Positions 16,178-23,857 are shown, counted from the first letter of the stretch. The stretch: DNA of 48,075 bases from Minisyncoccus sp041663305 (GCA_041663305.1 JBAYMT010000006.1:1-48075), one strand, 5' to 3'. Numbers and translations are program-made. The notes: a model not told the origin generated them from the letters alone.

Positions 16178-16201
16178 AAAAAAAGAGCTAAGAGCTCTTT
16201 T
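16178..16201 (-). terminator. Intrinsic terminator after the SIMPL gene
   Basis: AAAAGAGCT (16181-16189) and AGCTCTTTT (16193-16201) form a 9-bp stem with a 3-base loop, followed on the minus strand by a T-run. Confidence 0.85.
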
Positions 16202-16212
16202 ACTTCCTTACA

Positions 16213-16959
16213 TTATTGTATCGCATAAGTTATTGTGACCGTTGAAATGATCTTATTTTGACCCGTTTGAATATTTGGAGTGCTTATGGCTTTCATTGAT
16301 TCCATGCCTGCTCCTGCATTGTATGCGTCATAACTGGTAGAATTTGGCATGTATGATTCTTCGGAGTAGTTTACGATCTTCATCATTTTTACTCCAAGCA
16401 GACTTTCTAATTCTTTTGCTTTAACTTTCGCATTTTCTATTGCTAGTTTTTTTGCTTGTTCTTTTACCGTTTCGTTATCATCGGTAATAAATGTAAGTTC
16501 ACCAATGTTGTTTGCTCCTTTTTCGGTTGCTCCCGATATTATTTCTCCTACTTTTGATGTATCCCTTATCTTTACGGTAAGGCTTTGATTGGCTTCATAT
16601 CCGTTTAATATTCTTTTACCTGTCCTGTTCTCGTAGCTATAAACGGGGTAGATATTAAAATTTGTTGTTTTGATATCTTTTTCGTCAATTTTTTTGTCTT
16701 TTAGGAAGGCGATAATATCGTTTATTTTCAAGTTGTTATCATCGGTGGCGTTTTTAACTTCCTTGTTTTCTGTTTTGACAGATATGTTTATAACTCCTAC
16801 GTCTGGGGTGGCATAAACTTCTCCGCTACCGGTGACAGTTATAAGATTGCTTTCGCTGGGTTGCGATTTTTCGTTTATTAAGACTGCTACGAATACGGTT
16901 AGGACGATTATGAAGGTACATGCTAATATTTGGAAATATCTATTTTCTAAAATGTTCAT
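16213..16959 (-). CDS. SIMPL (DUF541, YggE-like) domain protein
   Basis: A 248-residue membrane-anchored SIMPL protein. N-terminal TM at about 10-29, then the domain opening ITVTGSGEVYATPDVGVINISVKTENK, the central TTNFNIYPVYSYENRTGKRILNGYEANQSLTVKIRD and IENAKVKAKELESLLGVKM (where family members carry the A(x)AKA(x)xLA helix), closing with TVTITYAIQ. E. coli YggE is linked to oxidative stress tolerance and some homologues form channel-like rings; the biochemical role is unsettled. It lies third in an operon with the ECF sigma factor and its candidate anti-sigma, so it may be an envelope-stress target of that sigma. Confidence 0.9.
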   Translation of the reverse strand: MNILENRYFQILACTFIIVLTVFVAVLINEKSQPSESNLITVTGSGEVYATPDVGVINISVKTENKEVKNATDDNNLKINDIIAFLKDKKIDEKDIKTTNFNIYPVYSYENRTGKRILNGYEANQSLTVKIRDTSKVGEIISGATEKGANNIGELTFITDDNETVKEQAKKLAIENAKVKAKELESLLGVKMMKIVNYSEESYMPNSTSYDAYNAGAGMESMKAISTPNIQTGQNKIISTVTITYAIQ

Positions 16960-16979
16960 ATTTTTATTTTATTATTAAT

Positions 16980-17381
16980 TTATTTATTTTTTGCCTGGGA
17001 ACCTATAAGGATATTTTTTTTATTGAAAAGAAACATAGTTCTTGTGTTTTCCTGAACAACCTCAATTTTTTTTATGCCGTTTCCATAATCATATGCGGCA
17101 GCGTTATTATTTTTTGATAATCGACCATAAAGAGTTTCTTGCTCGTTAATAGGAGAGATTTTTTTGGTGGTAGATAGGGGCAGCAAAAAGATAGTTCCTA
17201 AAAAAATGATAATTGCCAGCGAAAAAGACGCAGATGGCAACAAAAAATCAGGCTTCCACCAAGCGTTGTCTTTTTTCTTGAAATATGAGTTATTCATTAG
17301 GAGCATTTTTAGCTCTTCTTTATGGCTTTTTGGCTCATATTGGGTCTTATTGATTTTTAGAAATAATTCTTCAATTTTCAT
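16980..17381 (-). CDS. Single-TM protein, candidate anti-sigma factor
   Basis: A 133-residue protein with a charged N-terminal cytoplasmic part (1-48), one TM (about 50-70, with SFSLAIIIFLGTIFLLPL) and a small outer domain. No family recognised and no zinc motif. It starts 2 bases after the ECF sigma stop codon, which, with the topology, argues for an anti-sigma factor. This is context-based. Confidence 0.7.
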   Translation of the reverse strand: MKIEELFLKINKTQYEPKSHKEELKMLLMNNSYFKKKDNAWWKPDFLLPSASFSLAIIIFLGTIFLLPLSTTKKISPINEQETLYGRLSKNNNAAAYDYGNGIKKIEVVQENTRTMFLFNKKNILIGSQAKNK

Positions 17382-17383
17382 GT

Positions 17384-17965
17384 TTAATTTTCTAAAAGAT
17401 TCTTATTTTCTTTTCCTATGAATTCTTTTAGTTTTTCCTTTGCTCTTTTGCAATACACCCTTACTGTTGATTCGTTCTTATTGATGATTTCAGAAATTTC
17501 TGCGTAGGACAAGTCTTCGATATACCTTAACCTGATGATATCTTGGTATATCGGATCAATTTTTAAAAGCGATCTGTTTATAATATTCAGGTATTCATCG
17601 CTTTCGATGGAGGCCTGGATGTTTTTAAACGACATATTGTTGTCGCTTAAGTCATTTTCTTTCTCGTTGATGCTGATGGTGTTATTATTCTTGGCTTTGC
17701 GGAAAAATTGTCGTATTTCATTCGTAGCAATTTTGTATATCCAGGCATTAAAACTTGAATCAGTTCGCCATTGAAAATTGTTTAACCCTCGCAAGGCTTT
17801 TAAAAAAGTGTTTGATGTTATATCTTGCGCGGCTGCCAGATCGGTCGTGCTTCGAAGGGCATAGTTGAGGATTTTGGGGTAATAAAAATCAAACAATTCT
17901 CCAAAGGCATGATCGTCTTTATTTTTTGATCGCTCGACTAAGTTTTTTATCTGTTCAGTATTCAT
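17384..17965 (-). CDS. ECF-type RNA polymerase sigma factor
   Basis: A 193-residue sigma factor. Region 2 at about 18-90 contains AAQDITSNTFLKALRGL and FNAWIYKIATNEIRQFFRKAK. Region 4 at about 125-185 contains IDPIYQDIIRLRYIEDLSYAEISEIINKNESTVRVYCKRAKEKL (helix-turn-helix). First gene of a three-gene minus-strand operon with a TM protein and a SIMPL protein. The upstream spacer holds a 14-bp sequence, repeated 210 bp away in front of the divergent gene at 18258, that could be its own control site. It is not closely similar to the sigma factor at 476. Confidence 0.93.
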   Translation of the reverse strand: MNTEQIKNLVERSKNKDDHAFGELFDFYYPKILNYALRSTTDLAAAQDITSNTFLKALRGLNNFQWRTDSSFNAWIYKIATNEIRQFFRKAKNNNTISINEKENDLSDNNMSFKNIQASIESDEYLNIINRSLLKIDPIYQDIIRLRYIEDLSYAEISEIINKNESTVRVYCKRAKEKLKEFIGKENKNLLEN

Positions 17966-18001
17966 TGATTCTTCTATTTATTACAATGCATGGGGCAAGG
18001 C

Positions 18002-18225
18002 TTTTGTTACATTGCACTTGATTGTTATTGAGGCTGCTTTTAAAGAAAACAGGCTGAGGCCGAACTTCGGTCTGAGTCAGTTCGAAGACCTGCTTCGCCA
18101 GTAGGTGGATGAAGGACTAGGCAATCTTAAAAGCTCAATAAACATTAGATTGCTTCTCCGCCAAAGGCGGATCGCAATGACAGGGGGGGGGTTGCATTTT
18201 GTAATTCACAGTTTTGTTACATTGC
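18002..18225 (+). repeat. Pair of 14-bp direct repeats flanking a divergent spacer
   Basis: TTTTGTTACATTGC occurs at 18002-18015 (36 bases upstream of the sigma gene) and again at 18212-18225, overlapping the -35 of the promoter for the gene at 18258. Shared control of the two divergent genes, perhaps by the ECF factor, is a reasonable guess; the spacer between the copies is filled by a REP-like element. Confidence 0.45.
18121..18183. repeat. REP-like dispersed palindromic repeat (partial copy)
   Basis: Contains the inner pair GCAATCT...AGATTGC and the outer end tcgcaatgaca that recur at 18842, 23671 and 43540. The left outer arm is replaced by unrelated palindromic sequence (18050-18115). 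Confidence 0.6.
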
Positions 18226-18242
18226 CGGTTTTGTGGTATATT
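18214..18242 (+). promoter_or_regulatory. Extended -10 promoter for the gene at 18258
   Basis: TTGTTA (18214-18219), 17-base spacer, TATATT (18237-18242) with TGTGG directly before the -10. The ATG lies 15 bases further on. Confidence 0.55.
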
Positions 18243-18257
18243 TATAAGTAATAAATT

Positions 18258-18806
18258 ATGAAAAAGAAAAAGAAATCAGATTTATTAAGCAAAATTGGAT
18301 TGGCTATTATCATAATAATAGCGCTTTTTGGAGTTGCTGTTTATTGGTATTATTCCCAATTAAGAAGGAATGATTATTATATAGCATATTTTCCAGCTTA
18401 TTTTTACCAACCAAATCCATTGGACGGGGAATACACAATAGGAGGAGAGCGTTTTTTGCTTTCGAATGGGAAGGCTGAAAAAGATGTTAATTCTGAAAAA
18501 GTTAATGTTGATATTGTTGGCAAAGTAATAAGCGGAGACATTAATGGTGATTCGGCAAATGACAGTGTTTTTTTGGCCAGATATAGTAGTGGAAGCAAAG
18601 CTTCTTATTATATAGTTTCTGCCATAAGGAAAGACAATAAATACAGTCCTTTGAATTCGGTGTTCATAGGCGATGACATAACTCAGACGGAATTGTCTTT
18701 TGCGGGAAACACTATAATCGAAAGGTATTATGAAAAGGATTCAACAGATGAAAAAATAGTTTACTTGCAATATTTGGATGGAGAGATAAAACAATTAATA
18801 AAATAA
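18258..18806 (+). CDS. Membrane-anchored protein of unknown function
   Basis: A 182-residue protein with a very basic start (KKKKKS), one TM (about 12-32) and an outer domain of about 150 residues. The outer part contains VISGDINGDSANDSVFLARYSSG, which resembles the GDxNGDxxxD loop of dockerin/FG-GAP-type calcium-binding repeats; a single loop only. No family recognised. It stands alone, with REP-like repeats on both sides. Confidence 0.65.
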   Translation: MKKKKKSDLLSKIGLAIIIIIALFGVAVYWYYSQLRRNDYYIAYFPAYFYQPNPLDGEYTIGGERFLLSNGKAEKDVNSEKVNVDIVGKVISGDINGDSANDSVFLARYSSGSKASYYIVSAIRKDNKYSPLNSVFIGDDITQTELSFAGNTIIERYYEKDSTDEKIVYLQYLDGEIKQLIK

Positions 18807-18841
18807 TTAATAACTACTGCGAATTACGAAAAGTTGGTGCT

Positions 18842-18943
18842 TGTCATTGCGAACCTGCCGAAGGCAAGGTGAAGCAATCTAAAAGACTAGTAAATAAATA
18901 GATTGCTTCGTCGCTTCACTTCGTTCATCTTCTCGCAATGACA
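18842..18943. repeat. REP-like dispersed palindromic repeat (full copy)
   Basis: Outer arms TGTCATTGCGA (18842-18852) and TCGCAATGACA (18933-18943) are exact inverse complements; inner arms GCAATCTA and TAGATTGC flank a short loop. Similar elements are common in many bacterial genomes. This is the cleanest copy in the window. Confidence 0.8.
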
Positions 18944-18981
18944 GGATAAAAGTTTCTTAATTCAAAGTAACTAATAAAAAT

Positions 18982-19191
18982 ATGTTTTTTGGATTAGCAA
19001 TAATTCTAATAGGTATCATATTCTTGTTGAATAGCCTTGGAATAATTTCTGGGGACACATGGAATATAATATGGCCATCTCTGCTTATTATAATAGGTGC
19101 AAGCATCTTGGTAAAAGACATGAAAAAAGAAAGCAGATGCAAGAGCTTTGAAGACAAGATAGCCGATAGGATTTTTAGAGACAGGGAATAG
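18982..19191 (+). CDS. Small two-TM protein (DUF5668/LiaI-like)
   Basis: A 69-residue protein: TM1 about 1-18 (FGLAIILIGIIFLLNSLG), a short loop DTWNIIWPS, TM2 about 28-45 (LLIIIGASILVKD) and a charged tail. The pattern of two helices joined by a Trp-containing turn is that of DUF5668/LiaI-LiaF-type domains, which in Firmicutes act in envelope-stress sensing. The stop codon TAG is supplied by a dispersed repeat that begins in the last codons. Confidence 0.7.
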   Translation: MFFGLAIILIGIIFLLNSLGIISGDTWNIIWPSLLIIIGASILVKDMKKESRCKSFEDKIADRIFRDRE

Positions 19192-19240
19192 AAATCTATG
19201 GGCTCACGGCCTGCATCATTCGGGCAAGAGATAATAAAAA
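19187..19240 (+). repeat. Second dispersed repeat family, internally deleted copy
   Basis: Begins AATAGAAATCTATGGGCT and ends near ATTCGGGCA...ATAATAAAAA, the two ends of the element seen complete at 20313-20494 (inverse) and 44355-44527. The middle of about 110 bp is missing. Confidence 0.6.
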
Positions 19241-19241
19241 A

Positions 19242-19267
19242 CTGGACTCTTGGGTCCAGCTTTTTTA
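19242..19267. terminator. Bidirectional terminator
   Basis: CTGGAC (19242-19247) pairs with GTCCAG (19254-19259); A-run before and T-run after. It ends the short plus-strand gene and the minus-strand pyruvate kinase gene. Confidence 0.8.
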
Positions 19268-20302
19268 TTATTTTTTTCCGTTAAGATTTAAATAATTTGT
19301 TCCGTTGTAATATTCGTCCGCTCTTTTTGCTATTTTTCTCATAGTTGCTACTGCCTCAATCGGGTATTTTCCCGAGGCTGTTTCGTCGGAAAGCATAACC
19401 GCATCGGCTCCGCTGAATATCGCATTTGCAATGTCGGCAATTTCTGCTCTTGTTGGCCTTGGCTTATCGATCATAGATGATAGCATTTCGGTGGCCACAA
19501 TAGCAGGCTTTTTGTACCAATGAGCTCTTCGAATAAGTTCTTTTTGGATTATGGGAAGCTCTTCGATAGGAACCTCAATTCCTAAGTCACCCCTTGCAAC
19601 CATAAGTCCATCAGAATACTTTGCGATATTATCTATATCGGCAAGGGCTGTCCCTCTTTCAATTTTTGCGATCACTTGGACATTCTTGTTCTTTATTACC
19701 TTTTTTAATTTTTTAATATCAGTCCCTTTTTGCACAAATGAAAGGCAAATATAATCGGCTCCATTTTTTGCTCCGAATTCCGCATCGGCAATATCTTTTT
19801 TTGTGATTACTTCTCCGGAAAGATTTGTTTCAGGCAAGTTAATTCCTTTTCTTGGCAAAAGGTGTCCGCCTCTTATGGCTTTGGCAAAAATCTTTTTATC
19901 CTTGACTTCGGTCACTTCCATTTCGATCATTCCATTTGCAATAAAAAACGAATGCCCAACTTTCATATCTTTATATAGGGCGGCGTGATCAATAGGGATT
20001 TCATTTTTCTTGATATCAGCTTTTCCAAAAAAGAAAGAATAGTTTTCACCCTCTTTGATGAATATTTCTTTCGGAAGGTCTCCAATCCTGATTCGGGGGC
20101 CTTGCAAATCCATCATCATTTTAACAGTAATGCCCGTTTCTTGCCTTATTCTTTCGAGGTATGATTTTACCCTGTTCCATTGTTCATAAGTTCCATGGGA
20201 AAAATTTATCCTTGCGATATTCATTCCCGTTTCGACCATATCTTTTAATATTTTATAGTCATCGGACTTCGGTCCGACTGTGGCGATAATTCTTGGATCC
20301 AT
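19268..20302 (-). CDS. pyk: Pyruvate kinase lacking the C-terminal domain
   Basis: Converts phosphoenolpyruvate and ADP to pyruvate and ATP. The A barrel and B lid are complete: ATVGPKS (7-13), RINFSHG (31-37), MDLQGPRIRIG (64-74), B domain about 75-165, LSFVQ (187-191), catalytic IAKIE (K213, E215), MVARGDLGIEVP (234-245), TEMLSSM (271-277) and LSDETASGKYP (304-313). The protein ends at 344, where typical enzymes of about 470 continue with the C-domain that forms the tetramer interface and effector site. I chose the ATG at 20302 because the next upstream ATG would place a dispersed DNA repeat inside the protein. A monofunctional, probably unregulated form. Confidence 0.93.
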   Translation of the reverse strand: MDPRIIATVGPKSDDYKILKDMVETGMNIARINFSHGTYEQWNRVKSYLERIRQETGITVKMMMDLQGPRIRIGDLPKEIFIKEGENYSFFFGKADIKKNEIPIDHAALYKDMKVGHSFFIANGMIEMEVTEVKDKKIFAKAIRGGHLLPRKGINLPETNLSGEVITKKDIADAEFGAKNGADYICLSFVQKGTDIKKLKKVIKNKNVQVIAKIERGTALADIDNIAKYSDGLMVARGDLGIEVPIEELPIIQKELIRRAHWYKKPAIVATEMLSSMIDKPRPTRAEIADIANAIFSGADAVMLSDETASGKYPIEAVATMRKIAKRADEYYNGTNYLNLNGKK

Positions 20303-20312
20303 AAATTTAAGA

Positions 20313-20494
20313 TTATTATTTATTGTCCGAATGCTGCGGGCTAGAAGCCGCTCAATGAAGGGCAATCCCGGAGCAAAGCGGAGGAAATAATATAAATCAC
20401 AAAATTTTACGATACTGCCGAAGGCAGTATAAAATTCGTAAATTTTGAGTCCGCTTAGGACTTGTGGGCGTTAGCCCATAGATTTCTATTTATT
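20313..20494 (-). repeat. Second dispersed repeat family, full inverse copy
   Basis: Reverse complement of the element at 44355-44527. Shared stretches include aatagaaatcYatgggct, aacgcccacaagtccta, gcggactcaaaattt and taaaattttgtgatttatat; an inner hairpin ACTGCC/GGCAGT is present. It lies just upstream of the pyruvate kinase start. Confidence 0.75.
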
Positions 20495-20524
20495 ACTCCG
20501 TAGATTATACCATTTTTAAGGGGT

Positions 20525-20552
20525 TTGTGGGAGATTGAAGCTGTGGTATATT
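20525..20552 (+). promoter_or_regulatory. Extended -10 promoter for the Pif1-like helicase
   Basis: TTGTGG (20525-20530), 16-base spacer, TATATT (20547-20552) preceded by TGTGG. Only 7 bases separate the -10 box from the ATG, so transcription would begin at or beside the start codon. Confidence 0.6.
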
Positions 20553-20559
20553 AATCTTA

Positions 20560-21930
20560 ATGGTAAAGATATTCAATCAAAATGCCTCTGAATTGATGGC
20601 AAAAAGCGGGATAGGGAAAAGGCGGATAAACCGGAAGTATGCCTTAATCGAAAAGCCAAAGGTAAAGCTTTCAAAAGAATGGAAAAAGCTGATTAAAATA
20701 ATCAACGAAGGAAGGAATATTTTTTTGACAGGGCGAGCAGGAACAGGTAAAACCACTTTTTTGAAATATTTTCGCGCAACAACAGAAAAGAATGTTGTGA
20801 TTTTGGCTCCTACGGGTGTTGCCGCTGTGAATATCCAGGGACAAACGATTCATTCTTTTTTTAAGTTCCATCCGGGAATAACCGAGAGCGATATCAAGAA
20901 GGTTTATAAAGATAGGGAGATTTATGAAAAGCTAGAGATCTTGATAATAGATGAGATATCTATGGTAAGGTCTGACATGCTTGATTGTATCGATAAGTTT
21001 TTACGGATAAATGGCCCAGAACCGGGAGTTGTTTTTGGGGGAGTCCAAGTGATTGTTACTGGAGATCTGTATCAGTTGCCGCCAATAGTCCAAAGGGGAG
21101 AAGAAATGATATTTAAACTAGTGTATAAAAGTCCTTATTTTTTTGATTCAAACAGTTTCAAAAGAGGCAAATTCTTGATGATTGAATTGCTTCAGGTTTA
21201 TAGGCAGTCAAATGAGGATTTTATAGAGTTACTGGATATGGTGAGGACTTATAGGATTGATGATGAACATTTAGAAAAGATAAATCAAAGAGTTTGCTAC
21301 ATGGATAGCTGGGAGGAGTTTGGAGTGTCTTTGGTTACTACTAATTATGCCGCCGATAAGATAAATAGCGATAAATTAAAAGAGCTTGATGGTGAGGCCG
21401 TGCATTTTGGCGGGCTTGTTGATGGCGGTTTCAAACTGAGCGAATTGCCAACTTCCCAGAATCTTTTTTTGAAAGAAGGAGCTCAGGTAATGTTGCTTAA
21501 TAATGACAGCAAGGGAAGATGGATAAATGGGGATATTGTTAAGATTATAAAGATTGAAGATGATTTTGTGAGAGTGATGTTTGATGATGGGGCCTTTGAT
21601 GATGTAAGCAGGTACAAATGGGAGAAGGTAAAATATTATTTGGATGAGAACGGAAAAATAAAATCAGAGATAGTTGGAAGCTTTATCCAATTTCCGATGA
21701 AGTTGGCATGGGCAATCACCATACATAAAGGGCAGGGAAAAACATACGAAAAAGTTTTTATTGATTTTGGAAACGGAACCTTTGCGCCAGGGCAGGCGTA
21801 TGTCGCTTTAAGCAGATGCTGTTCGTTTGAGGGGCTGTATTTGAAAAAGCCGCTTGATTATAGCCATATATTGATAGACGAAAGGGTTGAGAATTTTATG
21901 ATCGAATTCCCAAAATTTGAACTGGAATAA
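20560..21930 (+). CDS. Pif1/RecD-like superfamily 1 DNA helicase
   Basis: A 456-residue ATP-dependent helicase of the Pif1/Rrm3 type. Motif I GRAGTGKTT (58-66), motif Ia APTGVAAVNIQGQTIHSFF (83-101), motif II IIDEISMV (129-136), motif III TGDLYQLPP (167-175), motif V/VI region LAWAITIHKGQGKTYEKVFIDFG and AYVALSRC. It unwinds 5'-3', often at G-quadruplexes, R-loops or stalled forks. Widespread in CPR genomes. The 3' end (last 19 bases) is duplicated at 23629-23647 on the far side of an inserted two-gene segment. The transcript looks leaderless. Confidence 0.93.
   Translation: MVKIFNQNASELMAKSGIGKRRINRKYALIEKPKVKLSKEWKKLIKIINEGRNIFLTGRAGTGKTTFLKYFRATTEKNVVILAPTGVAAVNIQGQTIHSFFKFHPGITESDIKKVYKDREIYEKLEILIIDEISMVRSDMLDCIDKFLRINGPEPGVVFGGVQVIVTGDLYQLPPIVQRGEEMIFKLVYKSPYFFDSNSFKRGKFLMIELLQVYRQSNEDFIELLDMVRTYRIDDEHLEKINQRVCYMDSWEEFGVSLVTTNYAADKINSDKLKELDGEAVHFGGLVDGGFKLSELPTSQNLFLKEGAQVMLLNNDSKGRWINGDIVKIIKIEDDFVRVMFDDGAFDDVSRYKWEKVKYYLDENGKIKSEIVGSFIQFPMKLAWAITIHKGQGKTYEKVFIDFGNGTFAPGQAYVALSRCCSFEGLYLKKPLDYSHILIDERVENFMIEFPKFELE
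21912..21930 (+). repeat. Left 19-bp direct repeat bounding the insert
   Basis: aaaatttgaactggaataa, the last 19 bases of the helicase gene including its stop, is found again exactly at 23629-23647. Confidence 0.85.
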
Positions 21931-21938
21931 TTGAGTAA

Positions 21939-22580
21939 TTATTGTTTTTTAAATCCGACAATATTAAATAACTCTTTATGAGTGCTGGCATATCTGAATA
22001 TAAAATCAGGGGTAATGATTTCTGGAACATCATTTTTATTAATAATATTCTGATCAATTAATTGATCAAAAATTAAACTAGAGCAAGTGTACCTTTTATT
22101 TCCTTGTTGTTTTATGCCAAAAGTATAACTATCATCATTAGCAATATTTTTGGTGCGATCACAAATTAAGCGTATTTTTTCTTCTGGTATTTTTGGACGT
22201 ATAATTATCCAAGTTTCAATACGATCGCTTGTCCAATCAGTTTCAGAAATATTTCTAATTACTATTTCTTTTGTATCGTCTGGGTCATTGCCTATAGCTT
22301 CAGCAACTAGCCCGTTTCCATAATAAAGGGCAGAGTGAGTGAAATAGGGGCGAGCATAGTTCTCAAAAAGGCGGGTTCTGTTTGTTGAGTATCTTCGAAG
22401 CAAGATATCTCCAGGCAAAAGACCGCAATCACTTATTGTGTCGCAATTGTTTTCAATATTTAACAGGGAGGCTTCAACTTCGCTATCCGATAGGGTAAAT
22501 ATTGGTGATATTTTAGTTAGTGAGAATAATCCTAAGGCTAAGAGCAATAAAAATGATAAAAGTATATTACTTATTTTCAT
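21939..22580 (-). CDS. Exported permuted NlpC/P60 (YiiX/YaeF-type) cysteine hydrolase
   Basis: A 213-residue protein with a signal peptide/anchor (1-25) and a circularly permuted papain fold. LLPGDILLRR (54-63) and FTHSALYYGNGLVAEAIG (80-97) supply H82 and E94; YTCSSLIFDQL (164-174) supplies the nucleophile C166. Members cleave amide bonds in peptidoglycan, lipids or proteins; the substrate here is unknown. Its start overlaps the end of the upstream membrane-protein gene by 14 bases, so the two are translated together. Both lie inside a segment bounded by direct repeats. Confidence 0.8.
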   Translation of the reverse strand: MKISNILLSFLLLLALGLFSLTKISPIFTLSDSEVEASLLNIENNCDTISDCGLLPGDILLRRYSTNRTRLFENYARPYFTHSALYYGNGLVAEAIGNDPDDTKEIVIRNISETDWTSDRIETWIIIRPKIPEEKIRLICDRTKNIANDDSYTFGIKQQGNKRYTCSSLIFDQLIDQNIINKNDVPEIITPDFIFRYASTHKELFNIVGFKKQ

Positions 22581-23550
22581 TTTTCATATTTTTTTTACCA
22601 AGTGAGAATTTTGTAGTGTAAAAAACTATTAGTCCATTAATTATTAATGCAAGAAATGGTCCCGCGATGGACTGGAGACTAATATATGTAGCATAAGATA
22701 ATGGAATAATTATGACAAAAATGCAGCCTTTTTCAGCACAAGATATTGAATAACACACAAGGGGTATTGCCCATAATGCATAACCAATAGTTACCAAAAA
22801 GGGAAAAATAATATGTTCTTTATGTCCAGAAGTTTGCCACCATTTTTTTGTTAAAAAATATGTCAAGTTTGATATCGCGATAAATTCAAAAAAAACTAAA
22901 GAAAGAGAGTTAATGTTTGCGATATTGCCTAGATATGCTGAAAGAGAAAGAATTATTCTGGTGGATGGGAAAAAAATTGCTAAAAACGAGAATATGATTA
23001 TGTAAATTACAGTTGGAACATAGGGAGTATACGGATATAAATTTTGTTTTTCTTCGTTTTGGTTGCTTGTTAATGGTTCAGCAATGCTGAGTAATATAAA
23101 CAAAGCAATGAACAAAAAGATACCATTGAAAAGTATAGCTAAAAAAGCATGGTTTATAATAATTGCGCTAGGGAGTAACAAAATAGAACAAACCTCTCCA
23201 AGACAGGCGTCGCCTAAAAGTGTTGTAAAAAATGCAAAAAGTAAATACTCAACTGTTAATAACAGGGGTAATAAGTATTTTTCGTAATGATTTGTTGTTT
23301 TCCGAATTAGTTTTCGACTAAAAAGATAAATCAAAGGAGTCATTAAAATAAACTCCAGCAAAAAAAAGGCAACGAAAATATTTCCGATTATTATGTTTTT
23401 GGTAGCTAAAAATGAGCCCAATTGAATAAAAATAGAAAAAGCTAAGTGTGGATTGCTGCTAATAATAGCGTTGAACACCGAAAATAAAAATAAAAAAGAA
23501 TACGCAAACAATATAGAATAAACTATAATATTTTTTTGCAGATTGTTCAT
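22567..23550 (-). CDS. Polytopic membrane protein of unknown function
   Basis: A 327-residue protein with about eight hydrophobic segments in two similar halves; each half has a Cys-containing loop (LGDACLGEVCS near 112-122, SISCAEKGC near 268-276), suggesting an internal duplication. No catalytic motif or family recognised. It is paired with the exported cysteine hydrolase (14-base overlap) and probably anchors, exports or protects against it. It is part of the repeat-bounded insert. Confidence 0.7.
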   Translation of the reverse strand: MNNLQKNIIVYSILFAYSFLFLFSVFNAIISSNPHLAFSIFIQLGSFLATKNIIIGNIFVAFFLLEFILMTPLIYLFSRKLIRKTTNHYEKYLLPLLLTVEYLLFAFFTTLLGDACLGEVCSILLLPSAIIINHAFLAILFNGIFLFIALFILLSIAEPLTSNQNEEKQNLYPYTPYVPTVIYIIIFSFLAIFFPSTRIILSLSAYLGNIANINSLSLVFFEFIAISNLTYFLTKKWWQTSGHKEHIIFPFLVTIGYALWAIPLVCYSISCAEKGCIFVIIIPLSYATYISLQSIAGPFLALIINGLIVFYTTKFSLGKKNMKNENK

Positions 23551-23628
23551 ATTTTGATTTGTTAATTAATTTTTTGAATTATAGCATAAAAGTAATTATT
23601 ATTTAATAAATTTATATTAGCGGTGTCT

Positions 23629-23647
23629 AAAATTTGAACTGGAATAA
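23629..23647 (+). repeat. Right 19-bp direct repeat bounding the insert
   Basis: Exact copy of 21912-21930. Between the copies lie 1698 bp with only the cysteine hydrolase and the membrane protein. Confidence 0.85.
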
Positions 23648-23670
23648 CTATGAATTATTTTGACGGGGTT

Positions 23671-23795
23671 TGTCATTGCGAGCCCACAATAGCGGGCAAA
23701 GCCCTCCTTCGCTATGGCTGCGGCGGACAAGCAATCTATTTACTAGTATTTTAGATTGCTTCGTCTCCGCCTGCTGGCGGATTCTCGCAATGACA
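23671..23795. repeat. REP-like dispersed palindromic repeat (full copy)
   Basis: Outer arms TGTCATTGCGA and TCGCAATGACA and inner GCAATCTA/TAGATTGC as in the copy at 18842, with different loop contents. It accounts for most of the gap 23551-23938; the rest holds the promoter and leader of the next gene. Confidence 0.75.
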
Positions 23796-23828
23796 GAGGA
23801 ATTCGCACTCGTAGCTTAGCAAAAAGGC

Positions 23829-23857
23829 TTGACAATAGCATTTAAATATGATATAGT
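23829..23857 (+). promoter_or_regulatory. Sigma70 promoter of the DEAD-box helicase
   Basis: Consensus TTGACA (23829-23834), 17-base spacer, TATAGT (23852-23857). Confidence 0.75.
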
